A stretch of DNA of 64,000 nucleotides from Burkholderiaceae bacterium (GCA_024235915.1 JACKLO010000010.1:310001-374000); one strand, 5' to 3'; shown: positions 37,344 through 46,837, numbered from the stretch's first letter. A program made the numbers and translations. Notes: generated from the sequence alone by a model not told the origin.

Positions 37344-39073
37344 GCCCGATGCTGCCCGACCCCTTCGATGCCGCGACGCGGCGCACGCTGCGCCAGCTCG
37401 TGCTGGTCGGCCTGGCCCAGGGTGCCTGCGTGGTGGCTGGCGCGCTGGCGGTGCGCGCGGTGGTCCACCGGGTGGGCCTGTCGCCGCCGGCTGCCCTCGC
37501 CACCCTGGGCATGCTGCTGCTGGCGTTGGCCACCAGCGGCGTGCTGCTGGCGGCGCTGCGCTGGTGGGAGCGGGTCCAGGCCGAGGCCTTGGGCCAGACC
37601 TACGCGGCCCGCGTGCGGCTGCACGTCTTCGACGCCCTGGCGCGCCAGCCGCAGCGGGCCACGGCGCGCAGCCACGGCGCGCTGCTGATGCGCGTGGCCG
37701 GCGATTCCGCAGCGTTGAGACGATGGCTTTCCCGCGCTCTGCCGCGCCTGCTGGTCGGCGGCCTGACGGTGGGTCTGGCCTTGCTGACCCTGGCCGTCTG
37801 GCTGCCCCCGGTAGGCGCGGTCGCGATGACCACTTATGCGCTGACCGCTGTCGTGCTGGCCATCCGCGCCCGACGCGCCGCGCCGGCTGTGCGGGCCGCG
37901 CGCCGGCGCCAGGGCATCCTGGCGGCCGAGCTGGGGGACCGCCTGGGTGCGCTGGCCACCGTGCATCTCTTCGGCCAGGTCGAGCGCGAGCGCCGGCGCC
38001 TGGACAGACGCCAGCAGGCCATGGTGCGCGCCATGGTCGGACAGCGCCGCACGCTGGCTGGTCTGGCGGCGTGCTCGCAAGGCGGCGCCGCCGTGACGGC
38101 GGCGCTGTCCCTGGCCGCGGGGGCCTGGTGGGTGGGGCTGGGCCACGCCACCGTGGCTGATCTGGTCGGCGCCGCCTCTCTTCTGGCATTCGCTGGCCCG
38201 TCAGTGGGCGGACTCGGACGGGTGGCCGCCGATCGCCAGGCGGCTCGCGTGGCCCACGAGCGGCTGACAGCGCTGCTGGTGGCCACCAGAGACGCCGCGC
38301 CACTGCCGCCTGACAAGGACGCGGCATTTGCGGAGCGCCAGGTGTCGCGCCCGGGTGCGGCCGTTGCGCTGAGCCTGCAATCGGTGTCGGTGCGCGGCGT
38401 GCTGGCGGACGTGACGGCCAGCGTGCCCCCGGGGGCCCGCGTGGCCATCGTCGGCGCAAACGGGGCCGGCAAGTCCAGCCTGTTGGCCGTGGTCTGCGGC
38501 CTGGCTCGCCCTGATGCCGGCGAGGTACTGCTGGACGAGGTGCCCGTCGACAGCCTGTCGCCCGCAGAGCGGCGCCGTCGTATCGGTGTGGTGTCGCCTG
38601 ACGTACCCTTGCTGCGTGGCACCTTGGGGCGCAACCTGGGCTATGCATGTCCTCGGGCCAGCGCGCGCCGACGCGAGCGCGTGGAGACCCTGTGTGGTGT
38701 GGACGAATTGCTGCGGCAGTTGCCGCAAGGGGTGGCCACCCGGCTGGAGGGCAGCGCCCGCAACCTGTCTTGGGGGCAGCGCCAGCGCATCGCCTGGGCG
38801 CGGGCGCTGCTCAGCGGCCCCGGACTGCTGCTGCTGGACGAGCCCGACGCCCACCTGGACACCGCGTCTGCCGGGCATCTGGACCAAGTGCTGCAACGGT
38901 TTCCCGGAACGGTCCTGATGGTCACGCACGACCTGCATCGGCTGCGCACGGCCGACGAGGTCTGGGTGCTCGAGGGCGGGCGCCTCGTGGAGCGCGGCGC
39001 GCCGGACAGCCTGCTGGCCGGGCCGACTCGCACCCGGGCGCTGTTCGCGCGGCAACTGCGCGGTGCCGCATGA
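37340..39073 (+). CDS. ABC exporter half-transporter (CydC-like architecture)
   Basis: A 577-residue protein with an N-terminal membrane domain (about 1-310, six hydrophobic stretches) fused to an ATPase domain. Walker A is GANGAGKSSLL (about 372), the signature is LSWGQRQR (about 476) in place of LSGGQ, Walker B is LLLLDEPDAHLD, and the switch His is in MVTHDLH. The fusion predicts an exporter acting as a dimer. Its ATG overlaps the previous stop (ATGA). CydC of the thiol exporter is the nearest shape, but no cydD partner is present. The cargo is unknown; the neighbouring P-loop protein and hydrolase may make or process it. Confidence 0.85.
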   Translation: MSPMLPDPFDAATRRTLRQLVLVGLAQGACVVAGALAVRAVVHRVGLSPPAALATLGMLLLALATSGVLLAALRWWERVQAEALGQTYAARVRLHVFDALARQPQRATARSHGALLMRVAGDSAALRRWLSRALPRLLVGGLTVGLALLTLAVWLPPVGAVAMTTYALTAVVLAIRARRAAPAVRAARRRQGILAAELGDRLGALATVHLFGQVERERRRLDRRQQAMVRAMVGQRRTLAGLAACSQGGAAVTAALSLAAGAWWVGLGHATVADLVGAASLLAFAGPSVGGLGRVAADRQAARVAHERLTALLVATRDAAPLPPDKDAAFAERQVSRPGAAVALSLQSVSVRGVLADVTASVPPGARVAIVGANGAGKSSLLAVVCGLARPDAGEVLLDEVPVDSLSPAERRRRIGVVSPDVPLLRGTLGRNLGYACPRASARRRERVETLCGVDELLRQLPQGVATRLEGSARNLSWGQRQRIAWARALLSGPGLLLLDEPDAHLDTASAGHLDQVLQRFPGTVLMVTHDLHRLRTADEVWVLEGGRLVERGAPDSLLAGPTRTRALFARQLRGAA

Positions 39074-40083
39074 ACCCGCAGGATGCAGATGCGCACGCGA
39101 TGCCCATGGACCCCGGACGCCGCCGGCTGATGGCCGGCCTCGCAGGTGCTGCCGTGCTGGGCGGGGCGGGAGGTGATGCCATGGCGCATGTCGGGCCCGG
39201 CATCGGCGGGACGGCCCAGGGTGAGCCCGGGTTCCGCTGGCGCTGGCATGTGCCCGCCAGTGTCGCACCGGGTGCCGGCATCCTGGTCAGCGTGCATGGC
39301 ATCTCGCGCAATGTGCGCGAGCACCTGACGTTGTTCCGGCCTCTGGCCGACGCGGCCGGCCTGGTGCTGCTGGTGCCTGAATTTCCGGCCGATGCCTTTC
39401 CGCATTACCAGCAGTTGCTGGCCGGTGTCGACGGACGACGGCCTGATCGCCTGCTGTTGCAGGCGGTGCGCGAGGTCGCCGCGTGCACCGGCGCGGACCG
39501 GGGCCGGCTGCACCTGTTCGGTTACTCGGGCGGCGCCCAGTTCGTGCACCGGTTCGTCATGCGCCATCCCGAACGGGTGCGCAGCTACGCACTCGGCGCG
39601 GCGGGCTGGTACACCTTGCCCGATCCCGCGGTTCGCTTCCCCTATGGCCTGGCCTACAGCCGCCGATGGCGCAATGGCGGTTTCGACCCCGTAGCGCTGC
39701 TCAAGGTCCCCGGTCTGGTGCTGGTGGGTGAACGCGAGCGTGCCGGGGGGTCAGCGCTGCGCACGGTGGGCCGCAGCGTGGTCGCGCAAGGCGAGGACAG
39801 GCGTGCGCGGGCGCAGTGCTGGGCGCAGGCCATGGCGGGCGCGGCCGCTTCGCACGGCCTGCCCGCACCGGTGGCCTACGGCGAACTGCCGCGCGCCGGA
39901 CATTCGTTCCGGCGCAGCATGGTGCGCGGGGGGATGGGGGAGCGGGTACTGGCCCACGTTGAGGCGCACGATGCACCACGCCCAGGGCGACTGGCGCGAC
40001 CGGCAGGAATCGAACCTGCGCCACAGCCTTCGGAGGGCTGGATGATATCCACTTCACCACGGTCGCCAGACGCCGGATTCTAG
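39070..40083 (+). CDS. Exported alpha/beta hydrolase; 3' end antisense to tRNA-Arg
   Basis: Serine-hydrolase-fold protein of 337 residues. The leader has a twin-arginine look (GRRRLMAGLAGAAVLGGAGG) ending Ala-Met-Ala. The core has ILVSVHGISRN at the oxyanion strand, LFGYSGGAQFVHRF with the nucleophile Ser (about 150), and a late His in RAGHSFRR. The shape is that of poly(3-hydroxybutyrate) depolymerase-like or esterase-like enzymes. It overlaps the ABC exporter stop by ATGA. No stop occurs before 40081, so about residues 307-332 are coded by the strand opposite a tRNA gene (39992-40066). Those residues are unlikely to be part of the fold. Confidence 0.8.
   Translation: MNPQDADAHAMPMDPGRRRLMAGLAGAAVLGGAGGDAMAHVGPGIGGTAQGEPGFRWRWHVPASVAPGAGILVSVHGISRNVREHLTLFRPLADAAGLVLLVPEFPADAFPHYQQLLAGVDGRRPDRLLLQAVREVAACTGADRGRLHLFGYSGGAQFVHRFVMRHPERVRSYALGAAGWYTLPDPAVRFPYGLAYSRRWRNGGFDPVALLKVPGLVLVGERERAGGSALRTVGRSVVAQGEDRRARAQCWAQAMAGAAASHGLPAPVAYGELPRAGHSFRRSMVRGGMGERVLAHVEAHDAPRPGRLARPAGIEPAPQPSEGWMISTSPRSPDAGF
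39992..40066 (-). tRNA. tRNA-Arg (anticodon CCG)
   Basis: A 72-base cloverleaf plus an encoded CCA. The acceptor stem is GCGACCG/CGGTCGC with G as discriminator. The anticodon stem CAGCC/GGCTG encloses the loop CTCCGAA, so the anticodon is CCG reading CGG. The T arm is GCAGG-TTCGAAT-CCTGC, and the D arm holds GTGA/TCAT around AGTGGATA. It lies 13 bases downstream of comM on the same strand and opposite the end of the hydrolase gene. Confidence 0.95.
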
Positions 40084-41630
40084 CCGCCTGCCATGCCCGC
40101 TGCGCTGGCGCCGATGACGCCGCGGCGGAACTGCAGGGCCTCGGCCACGTGAGGCAGTTCCACCGTGGTGCTGCCGGCCAGGTCGGCCACCGTGCGCGCC
40201 ACGCGCAGCGTGCGGTGCAGGCCACGGCCGGACCAGCCCAGTCGCTCGGCGGCCTGGCGCAGGAAGTTGGTGGCGGCCGCCGTGGCCCGGGCCTGCGCTT
40301 CCACCGCACCGGCGTCGAGCGCCGCGTTGGCGCAACCCTGCCGCTGCAGTGCCAGGGCGCGTGCCGCGGCCACGCGGGCGGCAACGTCGGCACTGCGTTC
40401 GCCGTCGGGCTGGCCCAGCAGGTCGGCGGGCTTCACGGCCGGCACTTCCACCTGCAGGTCGATGCGGTCCAGCAGCGGCCCCGACAACCGGCCCTGGTAG
40501 CGGGCCACGGCTTCCGGCGTGCAACGGCAGGCCCGCCCGGTGGCCGCATAGGCGCCCAGCCAGCCACAGGGGCAGGGGTTCATCGCCGCGACGAGCTGGA
40601 ATCGTGCGGGAAAGCTGGCCTGACGGGCGGCCCGCGAGATCGTGATGCGGCCGTTCTCCAGCGGCTCGCGCAGGGCCTCGAGGGCATTTCGCGGGAATTC
40701 CGGCAACTCATCGAGGAACAGCACGCCGCCATGAGCCAGCGAGATCTCGCCCGGCCGCGGCGGACTGCCGCCGCCCACCAGCGCCACCGCGCTGGCGGAG
40801 TGGTGTGGTGCGCGAAGCGGGCGCTCGCCGAAGTGGATGTCCTTTCCGGCGGCGGCACCGGCCAGGCCGAGCAGGGCCGCGCTCTCCAGGGCCTCTTCGT
40901 CGTGCATCGGCGGCAGCAGAGCGCCCAGACGCTGCGCCAGCATGGACTTGCCGCTGCCAGGCGGCCCGGCCAGCAGCAGCCCGTGCGCGCCGGCCGCGGC
41001 CACCTCCAGCGCGCGCTTGGCGCCGGCCTGACCCTTCACGTCGCGCAGGTCGGGCAACGGCGGCCGTGGCCCGGCGGGGGCCGCGCTGGCCTGCGGCAGC
41101 GGCACCGCGGCCTCGCCCGGCTGCAGGCTGGCCACCACGTCCAGCAGGTGGCCGGCCGCGCGCACGTCCACGCCGGGCACGCGTGCCGCCTCGGCCGCGC
41201 TGGGCGCGGGCAGCACCAGGCACCCGCCGCCATCGCGCCGCCGGCCCAGCGCCAGGGCCACGGCGCCGCGCACCGGGCGCAGATCGCCGGCGAGCCCCAG
41301 TTCACCGGCGAACTCCGCCGACGCCAAGCGTGCCATGTCGAGCCGGCCGTCCGCGGCCAGGATGCCCAGCGCAATCGGCAGGTCGAAACGGCCGGACTCC
41401 TTGGGCAGGTCGGCCGGCGCCAGGTTCACCGTGATGCGCTTGTTGTGCGGGAAGCCGAAGCCGCTCTGCTGAAGCGCTGCGCGCACGCGTTCGCGCGACT
41501 CCTTGACCTCGGTCTCCGCCAGCCCCACGAGCGTGAAGCCGGGCAGGCCGGGTGCAAGCTGCACCTCCACCTGCACCGGCGGCGCATGAAGCCCGACGAG
41601 CGCGCGGCTGTGCACCACGGCCAGTGTCAT
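40080..41630 (-). CDS. comM: YifB/ComM-family Mg chelatase-like AAA+ ATPase
   Basis: ATPase of 516 residues. ComM is a hexameric helicase that aids integration of DNA taken up by natural transformation. The N-terminal domain starts MTLAVVHSRALVGLHAPPVQ, followed by PGLPGFTLVGLAETEVKESR. The AAA+ core has Walker A GPPGSGKSMLA (about 222), Walker B VLFLDELPEF, and AAMNPCPCGWLG with a Cys pair plus CRCTPE. YQGRLSGPLLDRIDLQVEV and the C-terminal Mg-chelatase segment complete it. The start has GAGGGGAC before it. It is divergent from the torF-glnK-amtB promoter region. Confidence 0.95.
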   Translation of the reverse strand: MTLAVVHSRALVGLHAPPVQVEVQLAPGLPGFTLVGLAETEVKESRERVRAALQQSGFGFPHNKRITVNLAPADLPKESGRFDLPIALGILAADGRLDMARLASAEFAGELGLAGDLRPVRGAVALALGRRRDGGGCLVLPAPSAAEAARVPGVDVRAAGHLLDVVASLQPGEAAVPLPQASAAPAGPRPPLPDLRDVKGQAGAKRALEVAAAGAHGLLLAGPPGSGKSMLAQRLGALLPPMHDEEALESAALLGLAGAAAGKDIHFGERPLRAPHHSASAVALVGGGSPPRPGEISLAHGGVLFLDELPEFPRNALEALREPLENGRITISRAARQASFPARFQLVAAMNPCPCGWLGAYAATGRACRCTPEAVARYQGRLSGPLLDRIDLQVEVPAVKPADLLGQPDGERSADVAARVAAARALALQRQGCANAALDAGAVEAQARATAAATNFLRQAAERLGWSGRGLHRTLRVARTVADLAGSTTVELPHVAEALQFRRGVIGASAAGMAGG

Positions 41631-41682
41631 CGCGTCCCCTCCCTGTGCTGCGCATTCTGGCGCGTGACGGACACGAAGGATC

Positions 41683-41699
41683 TGCACACCTGAGGTGCA
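41683..41699. promoter_or_regulatory. NtrC-type enhancer site 1
   Basis: TGCACACCTGAGGTGCA has the 17-base layout of the NtrC consensus TGCACCA-N3-TGGTGCA with perfect outer arms TGCAC/GTGCA. Its centre is about 107 bases upstream of the sigma-54 element, a normal enhancer distance. Confidence 0.65.
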
Positions 41700-41710
41700 T
41701 TCAAGTGCCG

Positions 41711-41727
41711 CGCACCGCAAAGGTGCA
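41711..41727. promoter_or_regulatory. NtrC-type enhancer site 2
   Basis: CGCACCGCAAAGGTGCA has arms GCACC/GGTGC with a 5-base spacer, matching the 17-base NtrC layout except at the first base. Its centre is 28 bases from site 1, close to three helical turns, so paired NtrC dimers could sit on one face. Confidence 0.65.
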
Positions 41728-41789
41728 CCAACACGGCGCATGGCGCACCGATGGGGCGTGTGCCGGGTCCAACGCCGTGCGTGGCGAGG

Positions 41790-41805
41790 TGGCATGGAAG
41801 CTGCA
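41790..41805 (+). promoter_or_regulatory. Sigma-54 (RpoN) promoter of torF-glnK-amtB
   Basis: TGGCATGGAAGCTGCA has the invariant GG (41791-41792) and GC (41803-41804) separated by ten bases, and fits TGGCAYG-N4-TTGCW with one mismatch. It lies 48 bases upstream of the torF start. Together with two NtrC-type sites upstream it predicts activation under nitrogen limitation. Confidence 0.8.
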
Positions 41806-41852
41806 GAAAGGCCTGCGGCTGTTTTCACCATCACCACCCGTTTGGAGCGCTC

Positions 41853-42912
<1,060 letters not shown>

Positions 42913-42940
42913 CGCGGCCGCCCCACAAGAGAAGACAACC

Positions 42941-44353
42941 ATGCGAAAGATCCTCCTGATGCTGGCCCTCGCCGTCTCGGCGCTGGGCCTGTCCACGGGC
43001 GCGTTCGCCCAGGACGCGGCGGCCTCGGCCGCCGAGATGGCCGCCTCCGCCATGCCGGCGGCGGAAGCCGCACCTGCGGCCGCTGCCGCGGCGCCCGCTG
43101 CGGAAGCTGCAGCACCCGCCCCGGCGGTGCACAAGGGTGACGTGGCCTGGATGATGACGTCCACCCTGCTCGTCATCTTCATGGCCGTGCCCGGCCTGGC
43201 GCTGTTCTACGGCGGCCTGGTGCGCAGCAAGAACATGCTGTCGGTGCTGATGCAGGTGCTGGTGGTGTTCTCGCTGATCGGCGTGCTGTGGGCCATCTAC
43301 GGCTACAGCCTGGCGTTCGGCGGCGAGGGCCTGATCATCGCGGGGCTGGACAAGCTGTTCCTGTCCGGCGTCTCGATCGACAGCCTGGCCGACACCTTCA
43401 GCGACGACGTGAAGCTGCCCGAGTACGTGTTCATCGCGTTCCAGGCCACCTTCGCGGGCATCACCTGCGCGCTGATCGTCGGCAGCTTTGCCGAGCGCAT
43501 CAAGTTCAGCGCCGTGCTGCTGTTCTCGGTGATCTGGTTCACCTTCTGCTACCTGCCCATTGCGCACATGGTCTGGGGCACGGGTGGCTACCTGCTCGAC
43601 AAGGGCGCGCTGGACTTCGCCGGCGGCACCGTGGTGCACATCAACGCCGGTGTCGCCGGTCTGGTGGGCGCCTATGTGCTGGGCAAGCGAGTGGGTTACG
43701 GCAAGGAGAACATGTCGCCGCACAGCCTGGTGCTGACGATGGTGGGCGCCTGCATGCTGTGGGTGGGCTGGTTCGGCTTCAACGCCGGCTCCAACCTCGA
43801 AGCCACCTCGGGTGCCGCGCTGGCCTTCATCAACACGCTGTTCGCCACCGCCGCCGCCGTGCTGGCCTGGTGCGTGGGTGAGGCGCTGATGAAGGGCAAG
43901 GCCTCGATGCTGGGCGCTGCGTCCGGTGCCGTCGCCGGCCTGGTGGCCATCACCCCGGCCTGCGGCTCGGTGGGCCCGATGGGCGGCATCGTGATCGGCG
44001 CGCTGGCGGGCTTCGTCTGCCTGTGGGGCGTCAACGGCCTCAAGCGCATGCTCGGCGCCGACGACTCGCTGGACGTGTTCGGCGTGCACGGCGTGGGCGG
44101 CATCCTGGGCGCCATCCTGACCGGCGTGTTCACCGCGCCCGGCCTGGGCGGCACCGGTGGCGACGACTTCTCCATCGGCAGCCAGGTCCTGCTGCAGGCC
44201 GAAGGCGTGATCATCACCATCGTCTGGTCGGCGGTCGTGGCCTTCATCGCCTACAAGATCACCGACATGGTGGTGGGCCTGCGCGTGCCGGAAGAGGCCG
44301 AGCGCGAGGGTCTGGACATCACCTCGCACGGCGAGACCGCGTACCACAACTGA
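42941..44353 (+). CDS. amtB: Ammonium transporter AmtB
   Basis: Inner-membrane ammonium channel of 470 residues. A cleavable signal peptide (MRKILLMLALAVSALGLSTG) and an Ala-rich segment of about 40 residues precede eleven membrane helices. PGLALFYGGLVRSKN, the pore His regions (VVHINAGVAGLVGAYVLG and DVFGVHGVGGILGAI) and GWFGFNAGS are intact family motifs. The C-terminal tail that contacts GlnK is present (VGLRVPEEAEREGLDI). It is the last gene of the torF-glnK-amtB operon and is followed by an intrinsic terminator. Confidence 0.97.
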   Translation: MRKILLMLALAVSALGLSTGAFAQDAAASAAEMAASAMPAAEAAPAAAAAAPAAEAAAPAPAVHKGDVAWMMTSTLLVIFMAVPGLALFYGGLVRSKNMLSVLMQVLVVFSLIGVLWAIYGYSLAFGGEGLIIAGLDKLFLSGVSIDSLADTFSDDVKLPEYVFIAFQATFAGITCALIVGSFAERIKFSAVLLFSVIWFTFCYLPIAHMVWGTGGYLLDKGALDFAGGTVVHINAGVAGLVGAYVLGKRVGYGKENMSPHSLVLTMVGACMLWVGWFGFNAGSNLEATSGAALAFINTLFATAAAVLAWCVGEALMKGKASMLGAASGAVAGLVAITPACGSVGPMGGIVIGALAGFVCLWGVNGLKRMLGADDSLDVFGVHGVGGILGAILTGVFTAPGLGGTGGDDFSIGSQVLLQAEGVIITIVWSAVVAFIAYKITDMVVGLRVPEEAEREGLDITSHGETAYHN

Positions 44354-44374
44354 TCGCAGTCCCCTGCGTCATCC

Positions 44375-44400
44375 AAGGCCGCCTTCGGGCGGCCTTTTTT
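44375..44400 (+). terminator. Rho-independent terminator of the amtB operon
   Basis: AAGGCCGCC-TTCG-GGCGGCC forms a stable stem with a UUCG tetraloop and is followed by six T. It lies 22 bases after the amtB stop codon, in the same direction. Confidence 0.93.
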
Positions 44401-44528
44401 CTTGTGGGCTGCCCCTGGGACGCGGGGGTGGACGCGGGAGACCTGCATCCGGTTTGGCGGCGGCCGCGTATGGGCCAGCGGACGCCGGACAACGCCGACG
44501 TCTTCCATCAAACCACAGGAGTGATCCC

Positions 44529-45398
44529 ATGACGCGTCTCCTTTCCCGTGCGGCTGCGGCCGGCGCCCTGAGCCTGTGCCTGGGCAGTGCCGCCCAGGCC
44601 GTGACCTTGCTTGGCCTGACCAGCGGCAACGACCTCGTGCGCTTCAACAGCAGCATGCCCGGCATGACGCTGGCCACCACCGCCATCACCGGGCTGATGG
44701 AGGGCGAGCGCCTGGTGGGCATCGATCTGCGCCCGACCGACGGGATGATCTACGGCGTGAGCACCGCGCAGCGCATCTACACCATCGACGAGATGAGCGG
44801 CATGGCCACCTGGGTCTCCACCCTGGACACGGCGGTGGTCAATGACAGCCTGGGCTACGGTGTCGACTTCAACCCGTCGGCCGACTTTGCCGGTGGTTCG
44901 TCGCTGCGCCTGGTCACCAGTGCCGGCAACAACTTTGCGGTCAACGTCGGCACCGGGGTGGTGGGCAACCAGGCCAGCAACATCGGCACCGGCTTCAGCG
45001 GCGTGGGCTACACCAACAGCATGGTCGGCGTGCCGCCGGCCAGCACGGCGCTGTACTACATCAACAGCAACACCGACATGCTGCACTTCGCGCCGGGGTC
45101 GTTCAACGCGCCCACGATCCAGGCCGTGGGGGCGCTGGGTGTGGACGTGCTCAAGGCCAACGGTTTCGAGGTCATCGGCGACAGCATGGCCTATGCCGCG
45201 CTGACCGTGGATGGCGCCACGCTGAGCACCGGCATGTTCGCCATCGACCTGATGACCGGGGCGGCGACCTCCCTGGGGGGCTTCGACGGCACGCTGGCCG
45301 GCCTGACGGTGTCCGCCGTGCCCGAGACCGGCACCCTCGCCATGATGCTGGCCGGCATCGCCGCCCTGGGCGGCGTGGCCCGACGGAAAATGCGCTGA
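44529..45398 (+). CDS. DUF4394 protein with PEP-CTERM-like tail
   Basis: Exported protein of 289 residues. A signal peptide (MTRLLSRAAAAGALSLCLG to Ala-Gln-Ala) precedes a DUF4394 beta-propeller-like body with repeated blade-like segments (LVGIDLRPTDGMIYGVST, RIYTIDEMSGMATWV, GYGVDFNPSADF). The C-terminus is VPETGTLAMMLAGIAALGG plus RRK, a PEP-CTERM-type sorting tag with Thr in place of the second Pro. A good Shine-Dalgarno (CAGGAGTGATCCC) is present. It precedes an ECF sigma factor and an anti-sigma factor by 75 bases, an arrangement seen elsewhere with DUF4394 genes. Confidence 0.87.
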   Translation: MTRLLSRAAAAGALSLCLGSAAQAVTLLGLTSGNDLVRFNSSMPGMTLATTAITGLMEGERLVGIDLRPTDGMIYGVSTAQRIYTIDEMSGMATWVSTLDTAVVNDSLGYGVDFNPSADFAGGSSLRLVTSAGNNFAVNVGTGVVGNQASNIGTGFSGVGYTNSMVGVPPASTALYYINSNTDMLHFAPGSFNAPTIQAVGALGVDVLKANGFEVIGDSMAYAALTVDGATLSTGMFAIDLMTGAATSLGGFDGTLAGLTVSAVPETGTLAMMLAGIAALGGVARRKMR

Positions 45399-45472
45399 AC
45401 CGGGGTCCGGCCGTGGAACACTACAAGCCAATGCCGTGGCCGACCCGTCCCGCGGCCGGATCCGACGCACCC

Positions 45473-46105
45473 ATGAACACCGCTGCTGCCGAAGACACCC
45501 GTACCGCGCTGGCCGACCTGCTGGCCAGCACCGGTCTGGGGGACCGCCAAGCCTTCGCCGAACTCTACCGGCGCACCAGCGGGTCACTGTTCGCCGTGAT
45601 CCTGCGCATCCAGCGCGACCGTGCGCAGGCCGAGGAACTGCTGCAGGAGTTGTACGTGTCCGTCTGGCAGGGCGCGGGCCGCTTCGATGCCGCCCGGGCC
45701 CACCCCATGACCTGGCTGACCCAGGCAGCGCGCAACCGGGCCATCGACAGCCTGCGGCGTGCCAAGGCGCGGCCGCAGACAGAGGCGCCGATGCGAGACG
45801 ACGGCGAGGCCCACGATCCTGGCGACGACCTGCCGGCCGACGCGCCGACGGCGCTGGAACTGCTGGACAGCGCGGTCGAGGCGCGCCGCCTGGACCAATG
45901 CATGCACGGCCTGGCGCCTTCGCAGCGCCAGAGTCTGGCTTTGGCGTTCTTCCACGGCCTGTCGCATGGCGAGGTGGCCGAGCAGCTGCGCCAGCCGCTG
46001 GGCACGGTCAAGAGCTGGGTCCGGCGGGGCCTGTTGACGCTGCGCGCCTGTCTCGACGCCGCGGTGGCGCGCGAAGCCGGCGGCACGCCGCAACACGGAC
46101 GCTGA
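45473..46105 (+). CDS. ECF RNA polymerase sigma factor, SigK-like
   Basis: Alternative sigma factor of 210 residues. Region 2 (about 25-95) includes YVSVWQGAGRFDAARAHPMTW and NRAIDSLRRAKARPQ. Region 4 (about 145-200) includes LAFFHGLSHGEVAEQLRQPLG, ending TVKSWVRRGLLTLR. The overall match is to the SigK/RskA-controlled group. The start at MNTAAAEDTRTAL was chosen; frames upstream add a non-conserved 20 residues. It is followed three bases later by its presumed anti-sigma factor, and the DUF4394 gene upstream may be its target. Confidence 0.92.
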   Translation: MNTAAAEDTRTALADLLASTGLGDRQAFAELYRRTSGSLFAVILRIQRDRAQAEELLQELYVSVWQGAGRFDAARAHPMTWLTQAARNRAIDSLRRAKARPQTEAPMRDDGEAHDPGDDLPADAPTALELLDSAVEARRLDQCMHGLAPSQRQSLALAFFHGLSHGEVAEQLRQPLGTVKSWVRRGLLTLRACLDAAVAREAGGTPQHGR

Positions 46106-46108
46106 GCC

Positions 46109-46804
46109 ATGGATTACAGCCAACCCCGCCGCGCCGACGCCTTGGCCTGCGAATACGTCACCGGCACCTTGCGCGGTGCCGCGCGCCGCCGCTTTGAAGC
46201 CCTGCTGCCCGCGCACCCGGCCTTGGCCGACGCGGTGGCGCAATGGCAGGCGCGGCTGATGCCGATGCACCAGGCGCTGCCGCCGGTGGAGCCGCCGGCC
46301 CGCGTCTGGGCCGGCATCACGCAACGGCTGTGGCCGGCGCCTGCACGCGCGCCCTGGTGGCAGCGCCTGGGGTTGTGGCGTGCCTTGTCTGCGGGCACGG
46401 GCGCGCTGGCGCTGGTGCTGGCCATGCAGGTGGGCCAGGCGCCGGCGCCCGAGGCGCCGCTGATCGTGGTGCTCGACCTCACCGGTGCGGTGCCTGATGC
46501 CGGCACGCGCGTGGTGGCCAGCTTCAGCGCGGACGGGCAGGCCCTCGTGGTGCGGCCGCTGACGCCGGTCCAGGTGGCGCCAGGACGGTCGCTGCAGCTG
46601 TGGTGGGCGCGGAAGGACGGCCCGCCGCAGTCGCTGGGCCTCATCGATGCGCAGCAGAACACCCGGCTGCTGAAGGCGCGGCTGGAAGGCGGCCTGCGCG
46701 GCAGTGGGCTGGACCACATGGCCGTGAGCGTGGAGCCGGCCGGCGGTTCGCCCACGGGCAAGCCCACCGGTCCCGTGGCGTTCTACGGCAACGTGCAGCT
46801 TTGA
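46109..46804 (+). CDS. Anti-sigma-K factor RskA-family protein
   Basis: Membrane anti-sigma factor of 231 residues. The cytoplasmic part (about 1-85) has the anti-sigma zinc-finger-like helical layout LACEYVTGTLRGAARRRFEA, although the classic HxxxCxxC motif is missing. One membrane helix (about 92-110) leads to a periplasmic RskA domain (about 120-231) with LQLWWARKDGPPQSLGLID and VSVEPAGGSPTGKPTGPVAF. It is expected to hold the adjacent ECF sigma factor until a signal triggers release. It starts three bases after the sigma gene. Confidence 0.9.
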   Translation: MDYSQPRRADALACEYVTGTLRGAARRRFEALLPAHPALADAVAQWQARLMPMHQALPPVEPPARVWAGITQRLWPAPARAPWWQRLGLWRALSAGTGALALVLAMQVGQAPAPEAPLIVVLDLTGAVPDAGTRVVASFSADGQALVVRPLTPVQVAPGRSLQLWWARKDGPPQSLGLIDAQQNTRLLKARLEGGLRGSGLDHMAVSVEPAGGSPTGKPTGPVAFYGNVQL

Positions 46805-46815
46805 CGCCTGATCGA

Positions 46816-46837
46816 CGCGTCCGCACCTGCGGACGCG
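46816..46837. promoter_or_regulatory. Perfect 10-base-arm inverted repeat after the anti-sigma gene
   Basis: CGCGTCCGCA-CC-TGCGGACGCG lies 12 bases after the anti-sigma stop. It can form a very strong hairpin and probably limits read-through, though no T-run follows. It abuts a second palindrome at 46838. Confidence 0.5.

Noticed and set aside
37340..39073. Naming the ABC exporter cydC
   Set aside because: The architecture is similar, but there is no cydD partner or cytochrome bd gene nearby and the signature is LSWGQ, so the thiol-exporter role is unsupported.
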